This document shows positions 16,864 to 25,077 of a DNA stretch of 64,000 nt, piece after piece. Made by a program: the position numbers and the translations under genes. The stretch spans positions 64,137 to 128,136 of the forward strand of contig CASGAB010000003.1 of NCBI GenBank assembly GCA_949299395.1, in the 5' to 3' direction. The notes under the pieces were generated by a model. The model worked only from the letters and a program-made list of their open reading frames with translations, was not told the DNA's origin and ran no database searches. The number at the start of each line of letters is the position of its first letter. Position 1 is the first letter of the stretch. Origin of the DNA: an uncultured bacterium (GTDB taxonomy: Bacteria; Bacillota_I; Bacilli_A; RFN20; CAG-826).

Positions 16864-19436
16864 TGGCTAGCAAAAAGAAAGAAGTACCACAAATTATTGA
16901 AAATATAGTTTCACAAGCTCTTGATGATTTAATGAGCGATCGTTTTGCTGTCTATGCAAAATATGTTATCCAAGATAGAGCAATTCCTGATGCTAGAGAT
17001 GGTTTAAAACCCGTTCAAAGAAGAATTATTTATTCCATGTTTACCAACGGAAATACTTTTGAAAAACCAACAAGAAAATGTGCAAAAATCGTTGGTGATG
17101 TTATGGGTAGATTTCATCCTCATGGCGATTCTTCAATTTATGATGCTTTAACTAGAATGTCTCAAAGTTGGAAAATGAGCGAATGTTTAGTTGATTTCCA
17201 AGGAAATAATGGTTCAATTGATGGCGATCCAGCCGCTGCTTATCGTTATACTGAAGCAAGATTATCAAAATATTCGATGCTTCTCGTTAAAAATATTGAA
17301 AAAGACACTGTAGATTTTACTCTTAACTTTAGTGATGAAGAATTAGAACCTATTGTTTTACCTTCATATATTCCAAATTTATTTGTAAATGGAAGTAAGG
17401 GTATTGCTGTTGGTTTAGCAACTGAAATTCCTCCACACAATTTAGCCGAAATTTGTAATGCTGCAATTACTAGATTAAATAATCCAGAATGTACTTTAGA
17501 TGACTTATTAATTGATTTAAAAGGTCCTGATTTTCCTACTGGTGGAATTATTTATGATAATGGTGGAATTAGACAAATTTATGAAACAGGTAGAGGTAAG
17601 TTTGAAATTGGTTCTAAATTTGAAATTAAAGAAGTTTCGGATGGGACTCAAATCATTATTAATGAAATTCCTTATGGTATTGAAAAACAAGAATTAGTCC
17701 ATTCTATTGATGAAATTAAACGCGATAAAGAAGTTAATGGTATTGTTGATGTTAAAGATTTATCTAGTGGAGATGATATTGATATTGTTGTTGATCTTAA
17801 AAAAGATATCGATCCAAAAATAATCATCCAATATTTATATAAGAAAACAAATTTAAAGATTACATATAACGCAAATATTGTCGCAATTTGTAACAATCAC
17901 CCAAAAACTTTATCTTTAATAGAATATTTAGATATTTATTTAGATCATCTTATTAACGTTAATAAAAAAGCTCTTACATATGATTTAAATAAAGCTAGAA
18001 AGAGATTAAATATTGTTTACGGCCTTATTAAAGCTGTTTCAATTATTGATGAAATTATCAATTTAATTCGTAATAGTATCAATAAAGATGACGCTAAAAA
18101 GAAATTAGTCGAACAATATAGATTCAACGAAGATCAAGCTGAAGCAATTTTAAATATTAGACTTTATAAATTATCACATACTGATGTTGAAATTTATCTT
18201 AATGAAAGAGATGAATTAGAAAGAACAATCAATAAGATTGCTGCTCTTTTAAGTTCTAAAGCTAAATTAACTAAATATATTAGCGAAGATTTGCGTAAAA
18301 TTAGCGAAGAATATAGTAAAGGAAGAAGAACTGAAATATCCGATAAAGTTGAAAATATTAACATTAACAAGCGTGATTTAATCGCCAAAGAAGATTTTTA
18401 TGTTGTTATTACAAAAGATGGTTATATTAAAAGATCATCAGTTAAATCATATAAAGCATGTGAAGGACAACTTCCTGGAATTAAAGAAGGAGATTCAATT
18501 GTTTTAGCTAAATTAATTTCTTCTTTAGATTATGTTTTAGCGTTTACTAATGCTGGAAACTATTTATTTATTCCTGCTCATGAAATAACTGAAAATAAGT
18601 GGAAAGATGAAGGTGTTCACGTTAATAGCATCGTAACTCTTCCAAATAATGAATTTATTATAAAAGCAATTATCGTTAAAGATTTTAATATTGATTGTTC
18701 AATCGGTTTAATTTCTAAAAATGGACAAATTAAGAAGACAAAACTTCCTGAATTCTTCGTTTCTAGATATTCAAAACCAGTTCAATGTATGAAATTATTA
18801 AAAAACGATGAAATGGTTGATGTCGCTGTTTTAAGCAATAATAACGACGTTTTAGTTGTTACTGAAAGTGGTGTTGGAACATTCTTTAATGAACAAGAAA
18901 TCACTGCAACAGGCTTAAAAACAAGCGGTATTAAAGCAATTTCAACGTTAAGAGGATCTTTATTAAAAGCATTAATCCCATTAAAAAATGATGTTAAAGA
19001 AAAAATTATGTTTATAACTGATGGTGGAATGTATCGAAATTATGATTCATCTAATTTAACTCTTACAAAAAGATTAGGTGCAACTCAAACAATTTTTAAA
19101 TCATTTAAGAGCGATCCACATAAATTAATTGGTTATCGTATTATTGATAACAAAATAGAAAATATCGATATTTATGGTCTTTTTGATAACAATGTTCCAT
19201 TTAAATTCTCTATTAGTGATTATCATTTAACTCCAATTGATAAGTATTGTAAAAGAAACATCGAAGAGATGAGCGATGATCGTAAGATTAAATATATTTA
19301 TCGATTTGATGCCGTTACAATCGATGAAAATTTTAAAGTTGATATTGTTGAAAATCCTATAGTAGAAGAAGCTATAGAAGAAGAAAATAGTGAACAATAT
19401 GAACAAATTTCAATTTTTGATGATATGGGAGATTAA
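16863..19436 (+). CDS. parC: DNA topoisomerase IV subunit A
   Basis: ParC is the DNA-breaking subunit of topoisomerase IV. The 857-residue protein starts with the breakage-reunion domain (YVIQDRAIPDARDGLKPVQRR; HPHGDSSIYDAL) and the active tyrosine in AAAYRYTEARLS. A long coiled-coil arm follows. The C-terminal beta-pinwheel has imperfect repeats (for example FYVVITKDGYIKRSS, CSIGLISKNGQIKKT, VLVVTESGVGTFF). No GyrA box was seen, which supports ParC. It is translationally coupled to parE. It ends one base before a convergent small gene, and its transcript probably stops at 19503-19538. Confidence 0.93.
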   Translation: MASKKKEVPQIIENIVSQALDDLMSDRFAVYAKYVIQDRAIPDARDGLKPVQRRIIYSMFTNGNTFEKPTRKCAKIVGDVMGRFHPHGDSSIYDALTRMSQSWKMSECLVDFQGNNGSIDGDPAAAYRYTEARLSKYSMLLVKNIEKDTVDFTLNFSDEELEPIVLPSYIPNLFVNGSKGIAVGLATEIPPHNLAEICNAAITRLNNPECTLDDLLIDLKGPDFPTGGIIYDNGGIRQIYETGRGKFEIGSKFEIKEVSDGTQIIINEIPYGIEKQELVHSIDEIKRDKEVNGIVDVKDLSSGDDIDIVVDLKKDIDPKIIIQYLYKKTNLKITYNANIVAICNNHPKTLSLIEYLDIYLDHLINVNKKALTYDLNKARKRLNIVYGLIKAVSIIDEIINLIRNSINKDDAKKKLVEQYRFNEDQAEAILNIRLYKLSHTDVEIYLNERDELERTINKIAALLSSKAKLTKYISEDLRKISEEYSKGRRTEISDKVENININKRDLIAKEDFYVVITKDGYIKRSSVKSYKACEGQLPGIKEGDSIVLAKLISSLDYVLAFTNAGNYLFIPAHEITENKWKDEGVHVNSIVTLPNNEFIIKAIIVKDFNIDCSIGLISKNGQIKKTKLPEFFVSRYSKPVQCMKLLKNDEMVDVAVLSNNNDVLVVTESGVGTFFNEQEITATGLKTSGIKAISTLRGSLLKALIPLKNDVKEKIMFITDGGMYRNYDSSNLTLTKRLGATQTIFKSFKSDPHKLIGYRIIDNKIENIDIYGLFDNNVPFKFSISDYHLTPIDKYCKRNIEEMSDDRKIKYIYRFDAVTIDENFKVDIVENPIVEEAIEEENSEQYEQISIFDDMGD

Positions 19437-19670
19437 TTAAAATAATCCTGAATAAACAAAGATTGCGTATAAAATATTAATAACAAGAAGGATGATTGAT
19501 TCGAGGAAATGATAACTCATATCAACATCCTCTTTTTTGTATGATAAAAAGATTGGAATTATAAAAAATGGTATCGACATAATTTGAGAAAATAACATAA
19601 AAAAACCACCCACAATAAGAAGGACTCTTGAAACTGTATTCTTGGTTTTTAAACTTTTATTTTCATCCAT
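19437..19670 (-). CDS. Small membrane protein of unknown function
   Basis: The 77-residue protein has a charged N-terminus (MDENKSLKTKNT), then two hydrophobic segments (about residues 14-42 and 57-76) separated by a short polar stretch (YKKEDVDMSYHF). The family is not recognised. It lies convergent to parC with no spacing, and it is not antisense to any other gene, which supports a real gene. There is no Shine-Dalgarno; GATAAT lies 7 nt before the ATG, the same layout as other probable leaderless genes in this window. The parC terminator hairpin is embedded in it. Confidence 0.6.
   Translation of the reverse strand: MDENKSLKTKNTVSRVLLIVGGFFMLFSQIMSIPFFIIPIFLSYKKEDVDMSYHFLESIILLVINILYAIFVYSGLF
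19503..19538 (+). terminator. Probable parE-parC terminator inside the small membrane gene
   Basis: GAGGA (19503-19507) pairs with TCCTC (19528-19532) and TGATA (19510-19514) with TATCA (19520-19524), with a small internal loop; a run of six Ts follows at 19533-19538. It is about 70 nt after the parC stop, within the coding region of the convergent gene. Confidence 0.6.
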
Positions 19671-19786
19671 TTTTATTATTATCTTACAAAATTATAAAAA
19701 AATGTATGTTAAATGGTTAATTTTAATTAAAAGTTATTAATTAGTAATAATTTAGTAAATAATAAGTATTAATTTTTCTTTCATTT

Positions 19787-19816
19787 TATAATGTTCTACA
19801 TTATAATTTTAAGGTG
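19787..19816 (+). promoter_or_regulatory. yqeG promoter region and ribosome-binding site
   Basis: Two TATAAT hexamers lie in tandem (19787-19792 and 19802-19807). AAGGTG at 19811-19816 precedes ATG at 19820. The first TATAAT is better placed, since the second would start transcription inside the ribosome-binding site. The preceding 110 bases are A/T-rich with no other feature seen. Confidence 0.5.
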
Positions 19817-19819
19817 AAA

Positions 19820-20350
19820 ATGATTATTCCAAATTTTAAAGCAAAAAATATATTCGAAGTTGATCTAGAATTTTATAAATCTTTAGGTATTTCTTTTTTA
19901 ATTTGTGATTTAGATAACACACTTGATGTTTATACCTGTAAAGAACCAACAGAAAGAGTTGTTGAGTTCACTAAAAAGTTAAAAGAAAGTGGCCTAAATT
20001 TACTAATTTGTAGCAACAATTCTAAAAAAAGAGTCGAAAAATATGCTAAAATATTAAAGGTAAGTTTTATTTATCAAGCCCAAAAACCATTTATTTCTAA
20101 AACTAAGAAATATTTATCAAAAAACGGCATAAATATCGATAAATGCATCTTTATAGGTGATCAATTATTAACCGATATAAAAGTAGCAAATCGCTTAGGT
20201 ATGAAATCAATGTTTGTTGAAGAACTTGAAAATAAAAACGGAATTTTTACAAGAATAAATAAAAAGATCGAAACTTTCTATAAAAAAGGATTAGAAAGCA
20301 GTTATTGTAAAAATTGGGAGGATATCTATGTCAGTATTAAAAAAAGTTAA
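19820..20350 (+). CDS. yqeG: HAD-family phosphatase YqeG
   Basis: YqeG is a haloacid-dehalogenase-type phosphatase of unsettled substrate (class IIIA) that stands at the head of the yqeH cluster in Bacilli. The 176-residue protein shows motif I ICDLDNTLD (about residues 29-37), motif II ICSNNS and motif IV FIGDQLLTDIKVANRLGM. The start is ATG at 19820; an in-frame GTG six bases upstream is itself part of the ribosome-binding site and is less likely. It overlaps yqeH by 23 bp. Confidence 0.9.
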   Translation: MIIPNFKAKNIFEVDLEFYKSLGISFLICDLDNTLDVYTCKEPTERVVEFTKKLKESGLNLLICSNNSKKRVEKYAKILKVSFIYQAQKPFISKTKKYLSKNGINIDKCIFIGDQLLTDIKVANRLGMKSMFVEELENKNGIFTRINKKIETFYKKGLESSYCKNWEDIYVSIKKS

Positions 20351-21458
20351 AAGATGTTCACATTGTGGAGCCATTTTACAAACTGAAAATCCAGAAAAAG
20401 ATGGTTATATTACGTCCGTTATCTTAAAAAAATATCCTGATGGTGTTTTACTTTGCGATAAATGCTTTTCTGATGAAAAAACAGCTGATAATACAGTCAG
20501 TTTAAATGATGAATTCAAGTCAATTTTAACTGAAATGAAGAAAAAAAATGCCTTAGTTATCTATGTTATTGATCTTTTTTCATTTGAAGGTGGTTTCCCT
20601 TCAGAAGCTAATGATCTTTTAAGTGGACTTGATGTTATTGCTGTAGCAAATAAAAGAGATTTACTCCCTTCAGATGTTGCTGATGAAGAATTAATTGCTT
20701 ATGTTAATCACCGTTTAAGAGTGTCTAAATTAAAGGTTGATAAAGTTTTATTAACTTCATCAAATTCTAACTATCATATTGATGAATTAACTGAATTAAT
20801 GAAAGAAAATTTCAAAAATAGAGATATTTATTTCGTTGGTAGTGCTACAAGTGGTAAATCTACATTAATTTCTGAAATTTTAAAGGATTTTAAGAATAAA
20901 ACTAACAAACTCATTGTTACTTATACATTCCCAAATACAACTTTAAGAGGATTCCAAATTCCAATTAGTGATAAAAATTATATATACGAATTACCTGGTT
21001 TTCCGATTTCAAACAGCTTATTAGGTGTTTTAGAAAAACCAATTGTTAACTATATTGTTCCTAAAAAAGAAGTTGAAGATAGAAAATTCACAATTAGTGA
21101 TAAATCTTCATTAGCAATTGGCGGATTAGCTTTTGTTGAACAATTAAGTGAAGGAAAAACTGTTTTACATTGCTATGCTAGCCCAAAAATCACTATTAAA
21201 ACTAAAAAAGGTGATTCATTAAAATTCTTCGAAAGTATCCTTAAAAAAGGTGATCAATACAATACTTCATATAAATTTAGAGAATTAAACGATTTTGATG
21301 TCTATGATTTTGATGTCCCTGAAGAAGGAGAAAGAGATATCGGTATTTTAGGTTTAGGACGGATTCAATTTACCGGGAATAACCAAAAATTCCGTGTTTT
21401 TGTACCAAAAGGAGTGTACGTTTATACAACACGTGCAAGATTAAAAAATGTTAAGTAA
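20328..21458 (+). CDS. yqeH: Circularly permuted ribosome-assembly GTPase YqeH
   Basis: YqeH is needed for 30S subunit assembly. The 376-residue protein starts with a zinc finger (C10-x2-C13 and C43-x2-C46). The GTPase motifs are in permuted order, as expected: G4 NKRDLLP near residue 108 comes before G1 GSATSGKST near residue 171, followed by G3-like ELPGFP. The C-terminal part is a family-specific RNA-binding domain. A strong ribosome-binding site (GGGAGG) lies 7 nt before the ATG. It overlaps yhbY by 11 bp. Confidence 0.95.
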   Translation: MSVLKKVKRCSHCGAILQTENPEKDGYITSVILKKYPDGVLLCDKCFSDEKTADNTVSLNDEFKSILTEMKKKNALVIYVIDLFSFEGGFPSEANDLLSGLDVIAVANKRDLLPSDVADEELIAYVNHRLRVSKLKVDKVLLTSSNSNYHIDELTELMKENFKNRDIYFVGSATSGKSTLISEILKDFKNKTNKLIVTYTFPNTTLRGFQIPISDKNYIYELPGFPISNSLLGVLEKPIVNYIVPKKEVEDRKFTISDKSSLAIGGLAFVEQLSEGKTVLHCYASPKITIKTKKGDSLKFFESILKKGDQYNTSYKFRELNDFDVYDFDVPEEGERDIGILGLGRIQFTGNNQKFRVFVPKGVYVYTTRARLKNVK

Positions 21459-21759
21459 TAAAAATAAAACTTTATTAAAAAAACTCGCAATTGAGCGTAA
21501 TATTTTAAAATTTAATATCGGAAAATCAGTTTTAACTGATAATGCTATTAAAAACATTGAGAATTATTTATTTAAATACGAATTAGTTAAAATTTCCTTT
21601 TTAAAATCATCTTTTTCTGATCCAGAAGGAAAAAATGAGCTTATGTTAGATATTGTTAGCTCTCTTAAAGCAGAAGTTGTCGATAAGATTGGCAATACAA
21701 TGCTATTATATCGACCAAATAAAGATGCAAAGGATCATATTAAATTATTAAAAGATTAA
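21448..21759 (+). CDS. yhbY: YhbY/CRM-domain RNA-binding protein (YqeI)
   Basis: A 103-residue CRM-domain protein that associates with pre-50S ribosomal particles. The family layout is visible: NKTLLKKLAIERNILKFNIGKSVLTDNAIKNI at the N-terminus, a middle strand ELVKISFLKSSF and the ending KIGNTMLLYRPNK. The GxxG loop is less canonical (NIGKS). It sits between yqeH and yqeK as in Bacillus, where aroE and nadD also occur; these are missing here. The stop shares a base with the yqeK start. Confidence 0.88.
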   Translation: MLSNKNKTLLKKLAIERNILKFNIGKSVLTDNAIKNIENYLFKYELVKISFLKSSFSDPEGKNELMLDIVSSLKAEVVDKIGNTMLLYRPNKDAKDHIKLLKD

Positions 21760-22364
21760 TGGAAGTAGTTTATTATCAAAAATATCGTTTTACTATAAAA
21801 AAAGGGCAAATAATTGATATTGACCCTTTTTTAAATGCTTATTTATATAAAAATCTTAAAGAAAGTAGATATTTACACTCTTTAAGCGTTGCAAAACTCA
21901 TGTATGAGATTGCTTTATCTAACAACTTAGAAAATCCATTAAGATATTACGTCTGTGGACTACTTCACGACGTAGGAAAATATGTTTCTAAAGAAAAAAC
22001 ATTGAAAATAATGGAAGAGAAGTATAAAAACTTCTTAAATTTGCCATTTTACGCTTATCATTCCTTTGTAGGTGCATATTTAGTTGAAAACGATCTAAAA
22101 ATTGATGATTTAGAGTTCTTGGAAGCTATTAAAATACATACTACAGGCGATGAAAAGATGTCTACATTAGCAGAAGTGCTTTTTGCAGCGGATAAAATAG
22201 ATCCTTTAAGAAGTTATGATTCTTCAGAGATGATCAATGAAATGAAAAAAAATAATGTAAAAGGATTTATTAAAGTTGTTTATGAAACAAAAATATTCTT
22301 AAAAGATAAACATAATGACTCAAATTATTTATCTGAAAGGATGTATCGATATTATTTAAAATAA
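21759..22364 (+). CDS. yqeK: HD-domain Ap4A hydrolase YqeK
   Basis: YqeK is a symmetrical diadenosine tetraphosphatase of the HD superfamily. The 201-residue protein shows the metal ligands in RYLHSLSVAKLM, the HD pair in GLLHDVGKY, a histidine in YAYHSFVGAYL and KIHTTGD, and the family signature EVLFAADKIDPLR. About 30 extra N-terminal residues come before the HD domain; they might be a remnant of a NadD partner, which elsewhere lies before or is fused to YqeK, but this is inference. It is the last gene of the operon and is followed by a clear terminator; no rsfS gene follows. Confidence 0.92.
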   Translation: MEVVYYQKYRFTIKKGQIIDIDPFLNAYLYKNLKESRYLHSLSVAKLMYEIALSNNLENPLRYYVCGLLHDVGKYVSKEKTLKIMEEKYKNFLNLPFYAYHSFVGAYLVENDLKIDDLEFLEAIKIHTTGDEKMSTLAEVLFAADKIDPLRSYDSSEMINEMKKNNVKGFIKVVYETKIFLKDKHNDSNYLSERMYRYYLK

Positions 22365-22391
22365 ATTTACCTATTATATTAGTAGAAAAGT

Positions 22392-22428
22392 GAGATAAGT
22401 CTAAAAATGATTTATCTCTTTTTATTTT
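22392..22428 (+). terminator. Intrinsic terminator of the yqeG-yqeK operon
   Basis: GAGATAA (22392-22398) pairs with TTATCTC (22412-22418), followed by a T-rich run to about 22428. It is 28 nt after the yqeK stop. Confidence 0.85.
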
Positions 22429-22630
22429 TATTGTTTTATTTGTGGTTTTAACAAATTTATAATTATTAATATTAACTTCGTATAATACCTATTATGTAAA
22501 ATAAAATAATTAAAAAATACGATTACCATCATTATTTTATAAATATAAATCATTAGTTATATAAATTTATCTAATTTATTTAATATATGGTTTTCCACAT
22601 ATGTTTACATTAATATCTACTAGATATCTA
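22429..22630. other. A/T-rich intergenic region without recognised gene
   Basis: This 200-bp stretch holds no convincing coding frame. It contains a + strand TATAAT near 22481 with no gene after it, an imperfect inverted repeat near 22586-22603 (ATATGG, TTTT, CCACATAT), and at its end a tandem repeat. The inverted repeat could be the terminator of the - strand gene beside it, but it has no T run. Confidence 0.4.
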
Positions 22631-22634
22631 CTAG
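22613..22634. repeat. Perfect tandem duplication of an 11-mer
   Basis: ATATCTACTAG occurs twice back to back (22613-22623 and 22624-22634). It covers the stop codon of the - strand gene that ends at 22631. It contains CTAG twice and looks like a small slippage duplication. Confidence 0.85.
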
Positions 22635-23149
22635 CAAAAATAAACCTTTTTAACTGTTTCATTCATTAAATTAAACTTATTCCCGGTGAGGATTAAATAT
22701 TTAACTTGAAGCTGATCTATTATATAAGGAGGAATTGAACCATAGTTATTTAAACTCTTTGATTTGTCTTTAACAAAAATTAATTTCTTATCAATCATTT
22801 TTATTGAATCTAATTTTGCATAGTAAGGTTCGTAATCATCTATTTGAGGTAACATTCCTAAATAAACTAACTTATCGTTATTCATTTCTTCACTTAAAGA
22901 ACATGATTTAAAGATTGGACAAATAAATAATGATTTATCCTCTTCAAAATTATCTTCTAAAGAAACTGCTAAAGAATACACTGGTTTATTAGCTCGATCT
23001 AGTTTTTTAATGTATAAAACTAATTGACCTTTATAAATCTCAACATTTTTACCTAATCTCTTTTCTTTATTATTACTTCCTTTACGTTTAACCTTTTCTT
23101 TTTCTCTGAGTTCGTTTAAATCAAGATTAATCCTTGTTATATAGTCCAT
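22631..23149 (-). CDS. Protein of unknown function, possible distant PemK/MazF-like fold
   Basis: The 172-residue protein begins with a basic, charged stretch (LNELREKEKVKRKGSNNKEKR). A mostly beta region follows: YKGQLVLYIKKLDRANKPVYSLAVS, then SLFICPIF, later YAKLDSIKMIDKKLIFV and a helix PPYIIDQLQVKYLILTG. The order of a Gly-start strand, a P-I strand and a strand with D-x-I-x-x-I-D-K resembles PemK/MazF endoribonucleases, but the GSEQxGxRP signature is absent, so this is a weak suggestion. No antitoxin gene is adjacent. A strong ribosome-binding site (AAGGGGG) lies 8 nt before the ATG. A 15-base motif shared with the peptide gene at 46666-46848 lies 21 nt upstream. Confidence 0.65.
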   Translation of the reverse strand: MDYITRINLDLNELREKEKVKRKGSNNKEKRLGKNVEIYKGQLVLYIKKLDRANKPVYSLAVSLEDNFEEDKSLFICPIFKSCSLSEEMNNDKLVYLGMLPQIDDYEPYYAKLDSIKMIDKKLIFVKDKSKSLNNYGSIPPYIIDQLQVKYLILTGNKFNLMNETVKKVYFC

Positions 23150-23170
23150 AAACTTACCCCCTTATATAAA

Positions 23171-23185
23171 CAAGAATGCTACAAA
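23171..23185 (-). promoter_or_regulatory. Shared upstream motif TTTGTAGCATTCTTG (copy 1)
   Basis: On the - strand TTTGTAGCATTCTTG ends 21 nt before the ATG of the 172-residue protein and is followed by TTTATATAAGGGGG. The identical 15-mer lies at 46871-46885 in the same position relative to another start codon. Its role is unknown. Confidence 0.75.
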
Positions 23186-23241
23186 CATTGATTTTCTTTC
23201 ATAAATTTTTAAAAAAATTAAAAGAACTACTGTTAAAAATG

Positions 23242-23264
23242 AAAAAAATACGATAAATATCGTA
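23242..23264 (-). terminator. Intrinsic terminator after the ABC permease
   Basis: On the - strand TACGAT, a 4-nt loop and ATCGTA form a 6-bp stem followed by seven Ts. It lies 25 nt past the permease stop and separates it from the downstream unknown gene. Confidence 0.85.
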
Positions 23265-23289
23265 CTTTTCATTAATAAATAAATTTAAA

Positions 23290-24042
23290 TTATTTTATTA
23301 TTTTCTTTCTAAAAAATGACAATAATAAGTCTATTAAAACAAAGATTAAGATAATTAAAATAACAATCGCAAACATCATTGCAAAATCAGCATTTTGATT
23401 TGCAACGTAAATTAAACGTCCAATCCCCCAAATACTACTTCTTCCAACAATAATTTCACTCATAACAGAGATCTTAATACCCATTCCAATAGAGTTAATT
23501 ATTGCTACATTTAAATAAGGGAAAGTAAGAGGTAAAATTACCTTAAAAAGTGAATTAAATCGATAAAATCCTTCAATTCTTAAGCTATATTTGATATTTT
23601 CATCGATATTTAATATTCCACCAACTATTGCTTCATAAATTAAAGGAAAAATAACAATATAACTGATAATTATTGAGAAAATATTAGGCGAAAACATCGA
23701 AGAAATAACAAAAATAAAGCATGGAACAGGAACAAATCGCATTAAGGATAAAAATGGATTTAAAAATTTTCTAGATTTAATAAATAAACCTGATAATAAA
23801 CCAAATATAATACCTATAATGATTGAGATTATTATTGCGATTATTGTTCTAGCAAAAGTTAAACCAAATGCTTCATAAGTGCTTTGTAAAGTTAATAAAT
23901 TACCTAAAGCAATAAAAGTCTCTCCGATTGTTGGAAAATAGATTTTATCAGCAACTGTTGAAGTTATAAACCAAATTAAAAGAATAGTTAAGACACCTAA
24001 CCATCCAAAAGCAAGATTCCAACTATTCTTTGTTTTTTCCAT
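23290..24042 (-). CDS. ABC transporter permease, SsuC/TauC-like
   Basis: A 250-residue membrane protein with about six hydrophobic segments. It carries the cytoplasmic EAA loop (EAIVGGILNIDENIKYSLRIEG followed by FKVILPLTFPYL), which contacts the ATPase. This is the BPD_transp_1 family of sulfonate, nitrate, taurine and thiamine-precursor importers. It follows the substrate-binding lipoprotein by 17 nt, so they form one transporter. No ATPase gene lies nearby, so it must be encoded elsewhere or shared. The substrate cannot be told from the sequence. Confidence 0.9.
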   Translation of the reverse strand: MEKTKNSWNLAFGWLGVLTILLIWFITSTVADKIYFPTIGETFIALGNLLTLQSTYEAFGLTFARTIIAIIISIIIGIIFGLLSGLFIKSRKFLNPFLSLMRFVPVPCFIFVISSMFSPNIFSIIISYIVIFPLIYEAIVGGILNIDENIKYSLRIEGFYRFNSLFKVILPLTFPYLNVAIINSIGMGIKISVMSEIIVGRSSIWGIGRLIYVANQNADFAMMFAIVILIILIFVLIDLLLSFFRKKIIK

Positions 24043-24059
24043 TAAAATAATTTTACTAG

Positions 24060-25046
24060 TTATTTTTTATTAACAATAGATAAAAATTGATTAATAACTG
24101 TTTCATCCATTTCTTCATTAATTCCTACAGGAACAATTCCAAAACCATTTCTTCCCTCTTTTTGTACTTCTTCTATTAACTTAGCGTTAAAACCAAATTT
24201 AGCAGTTTGTTCATTAAGATCAGGAATTCTATTTGTTATTGTTGTTGAAACGTTATTTGGATTATTAATAACATCATTTACAGCGTTATTAACCCTTTCA
24301 ACAACTTTTAATACTTTTTCTGGATTTTCTTTTTCAAAATTTCTATTTACAAATAAAGCAGCTTGAGGAATGTAATCGTATTCATAAGTTTCTTTATTAG
24401 CTTCTTTAAATGCACTTTGAAGATTAATATCAATTATTTTTGATGTATCAATATTATTTTCTTCCCATCTATTCATTAAATTAGTTAATTGAGGTTCACT
24501 AACAACTGCCCAATCAACTTTTTTATTATTAATTTTAAATTCACTATCAATTTTCAATAATTCAGTTTGTAAATCACCGATAGCATTAAAATAATTTCCT
24601 TCAGGAATAATATCTCCATAGATATTAGCAAACATTTTACTTGCAGTTCCTGTTTGTTGGAATGAATAAATATTTTCACCTTCTATAGGTAAACTGCCTT
24701 CTTCTTTATCAAAACCTAAAACATGGAAATTACCACCAGTTAACATGAGTTTAAATTCATATAATGGATTTTCTTGTTTAGATAAAATATTTAGTGCTTG
24801 AGTTGAATCAAAGATTAAAAAATCATAATTTTCATTTGAAAATTCAGGTGGAATTGTTGTTGGAGTTGTTGTTGTTGTAACTTTCTCTTCCATTAAAATT
24901 TCCATATACATTGGTAAAGCTGGTGCACCAACTGGCATTAATAAGCTATAACAAATTTGTTCACTATAAATGTTATTAGAAGCGTGACAACCTGTTAAAG
25001 AAAAAATTGCTAGCGCGCTTAAAAATAATATTTTATTTCTTTTCAT
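24060..25046 (-). CDS. ABC transporter substrate-binding lipoprotein (SsuA/NMT1-like)
   Basis: The precursor begins MKRNKILFLSALAIFSLTGC, a lipoprotein signal with lipobox LTGC; cysteine 20 would be lipidated after LspA cleavage. The rest is a periplasmic-binding type 2 fold (VGAPALP near the start; TGTASKMF; DWAVVSEPQLTNLM). An unusual Thr-rich stretch (KVTTTTTPTTIPP) lies near residue 60. I chose ATG at 25046 because GGAG then sits 9 nt upstream; the ATG at 25055 lies directly against that ribosome-binding site. It is downstream of deoB and upstream of the permease. Confidence 0.88.
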   Translation of the reverse strand: MKRNKILFLSALAIFSLTGCHASNNIYSEQICYSLLMPVGAPALPMYMEILMEEKVTTTTTPTTIPPEFSNENYDFLIFDSTQALNILSKQENPLYEFKLMLTGGNFHVLGFDKEEGSLPIEGENIYSFQQTGTASKMFANIYGDIIPEGNYFNAIGDLQTELLKIDSEFKINNKKVDWAVVSEPQLTNLMNRWEENNIDTSKIIDINLQSAFKEANKETYEYDYIPQAALFVNRNFEKENPEKVLKVVERVNNAVNDVINNPNNVSTTITNRIPDLNEQTAKFGFNAKLIEEVQKEGRNGFGIVPVGINEEMDETVINQFLSIVNKK

Positions 25047-25077
25047 ATTTAGCATCTCCTTCCTTATTTATATAGGT

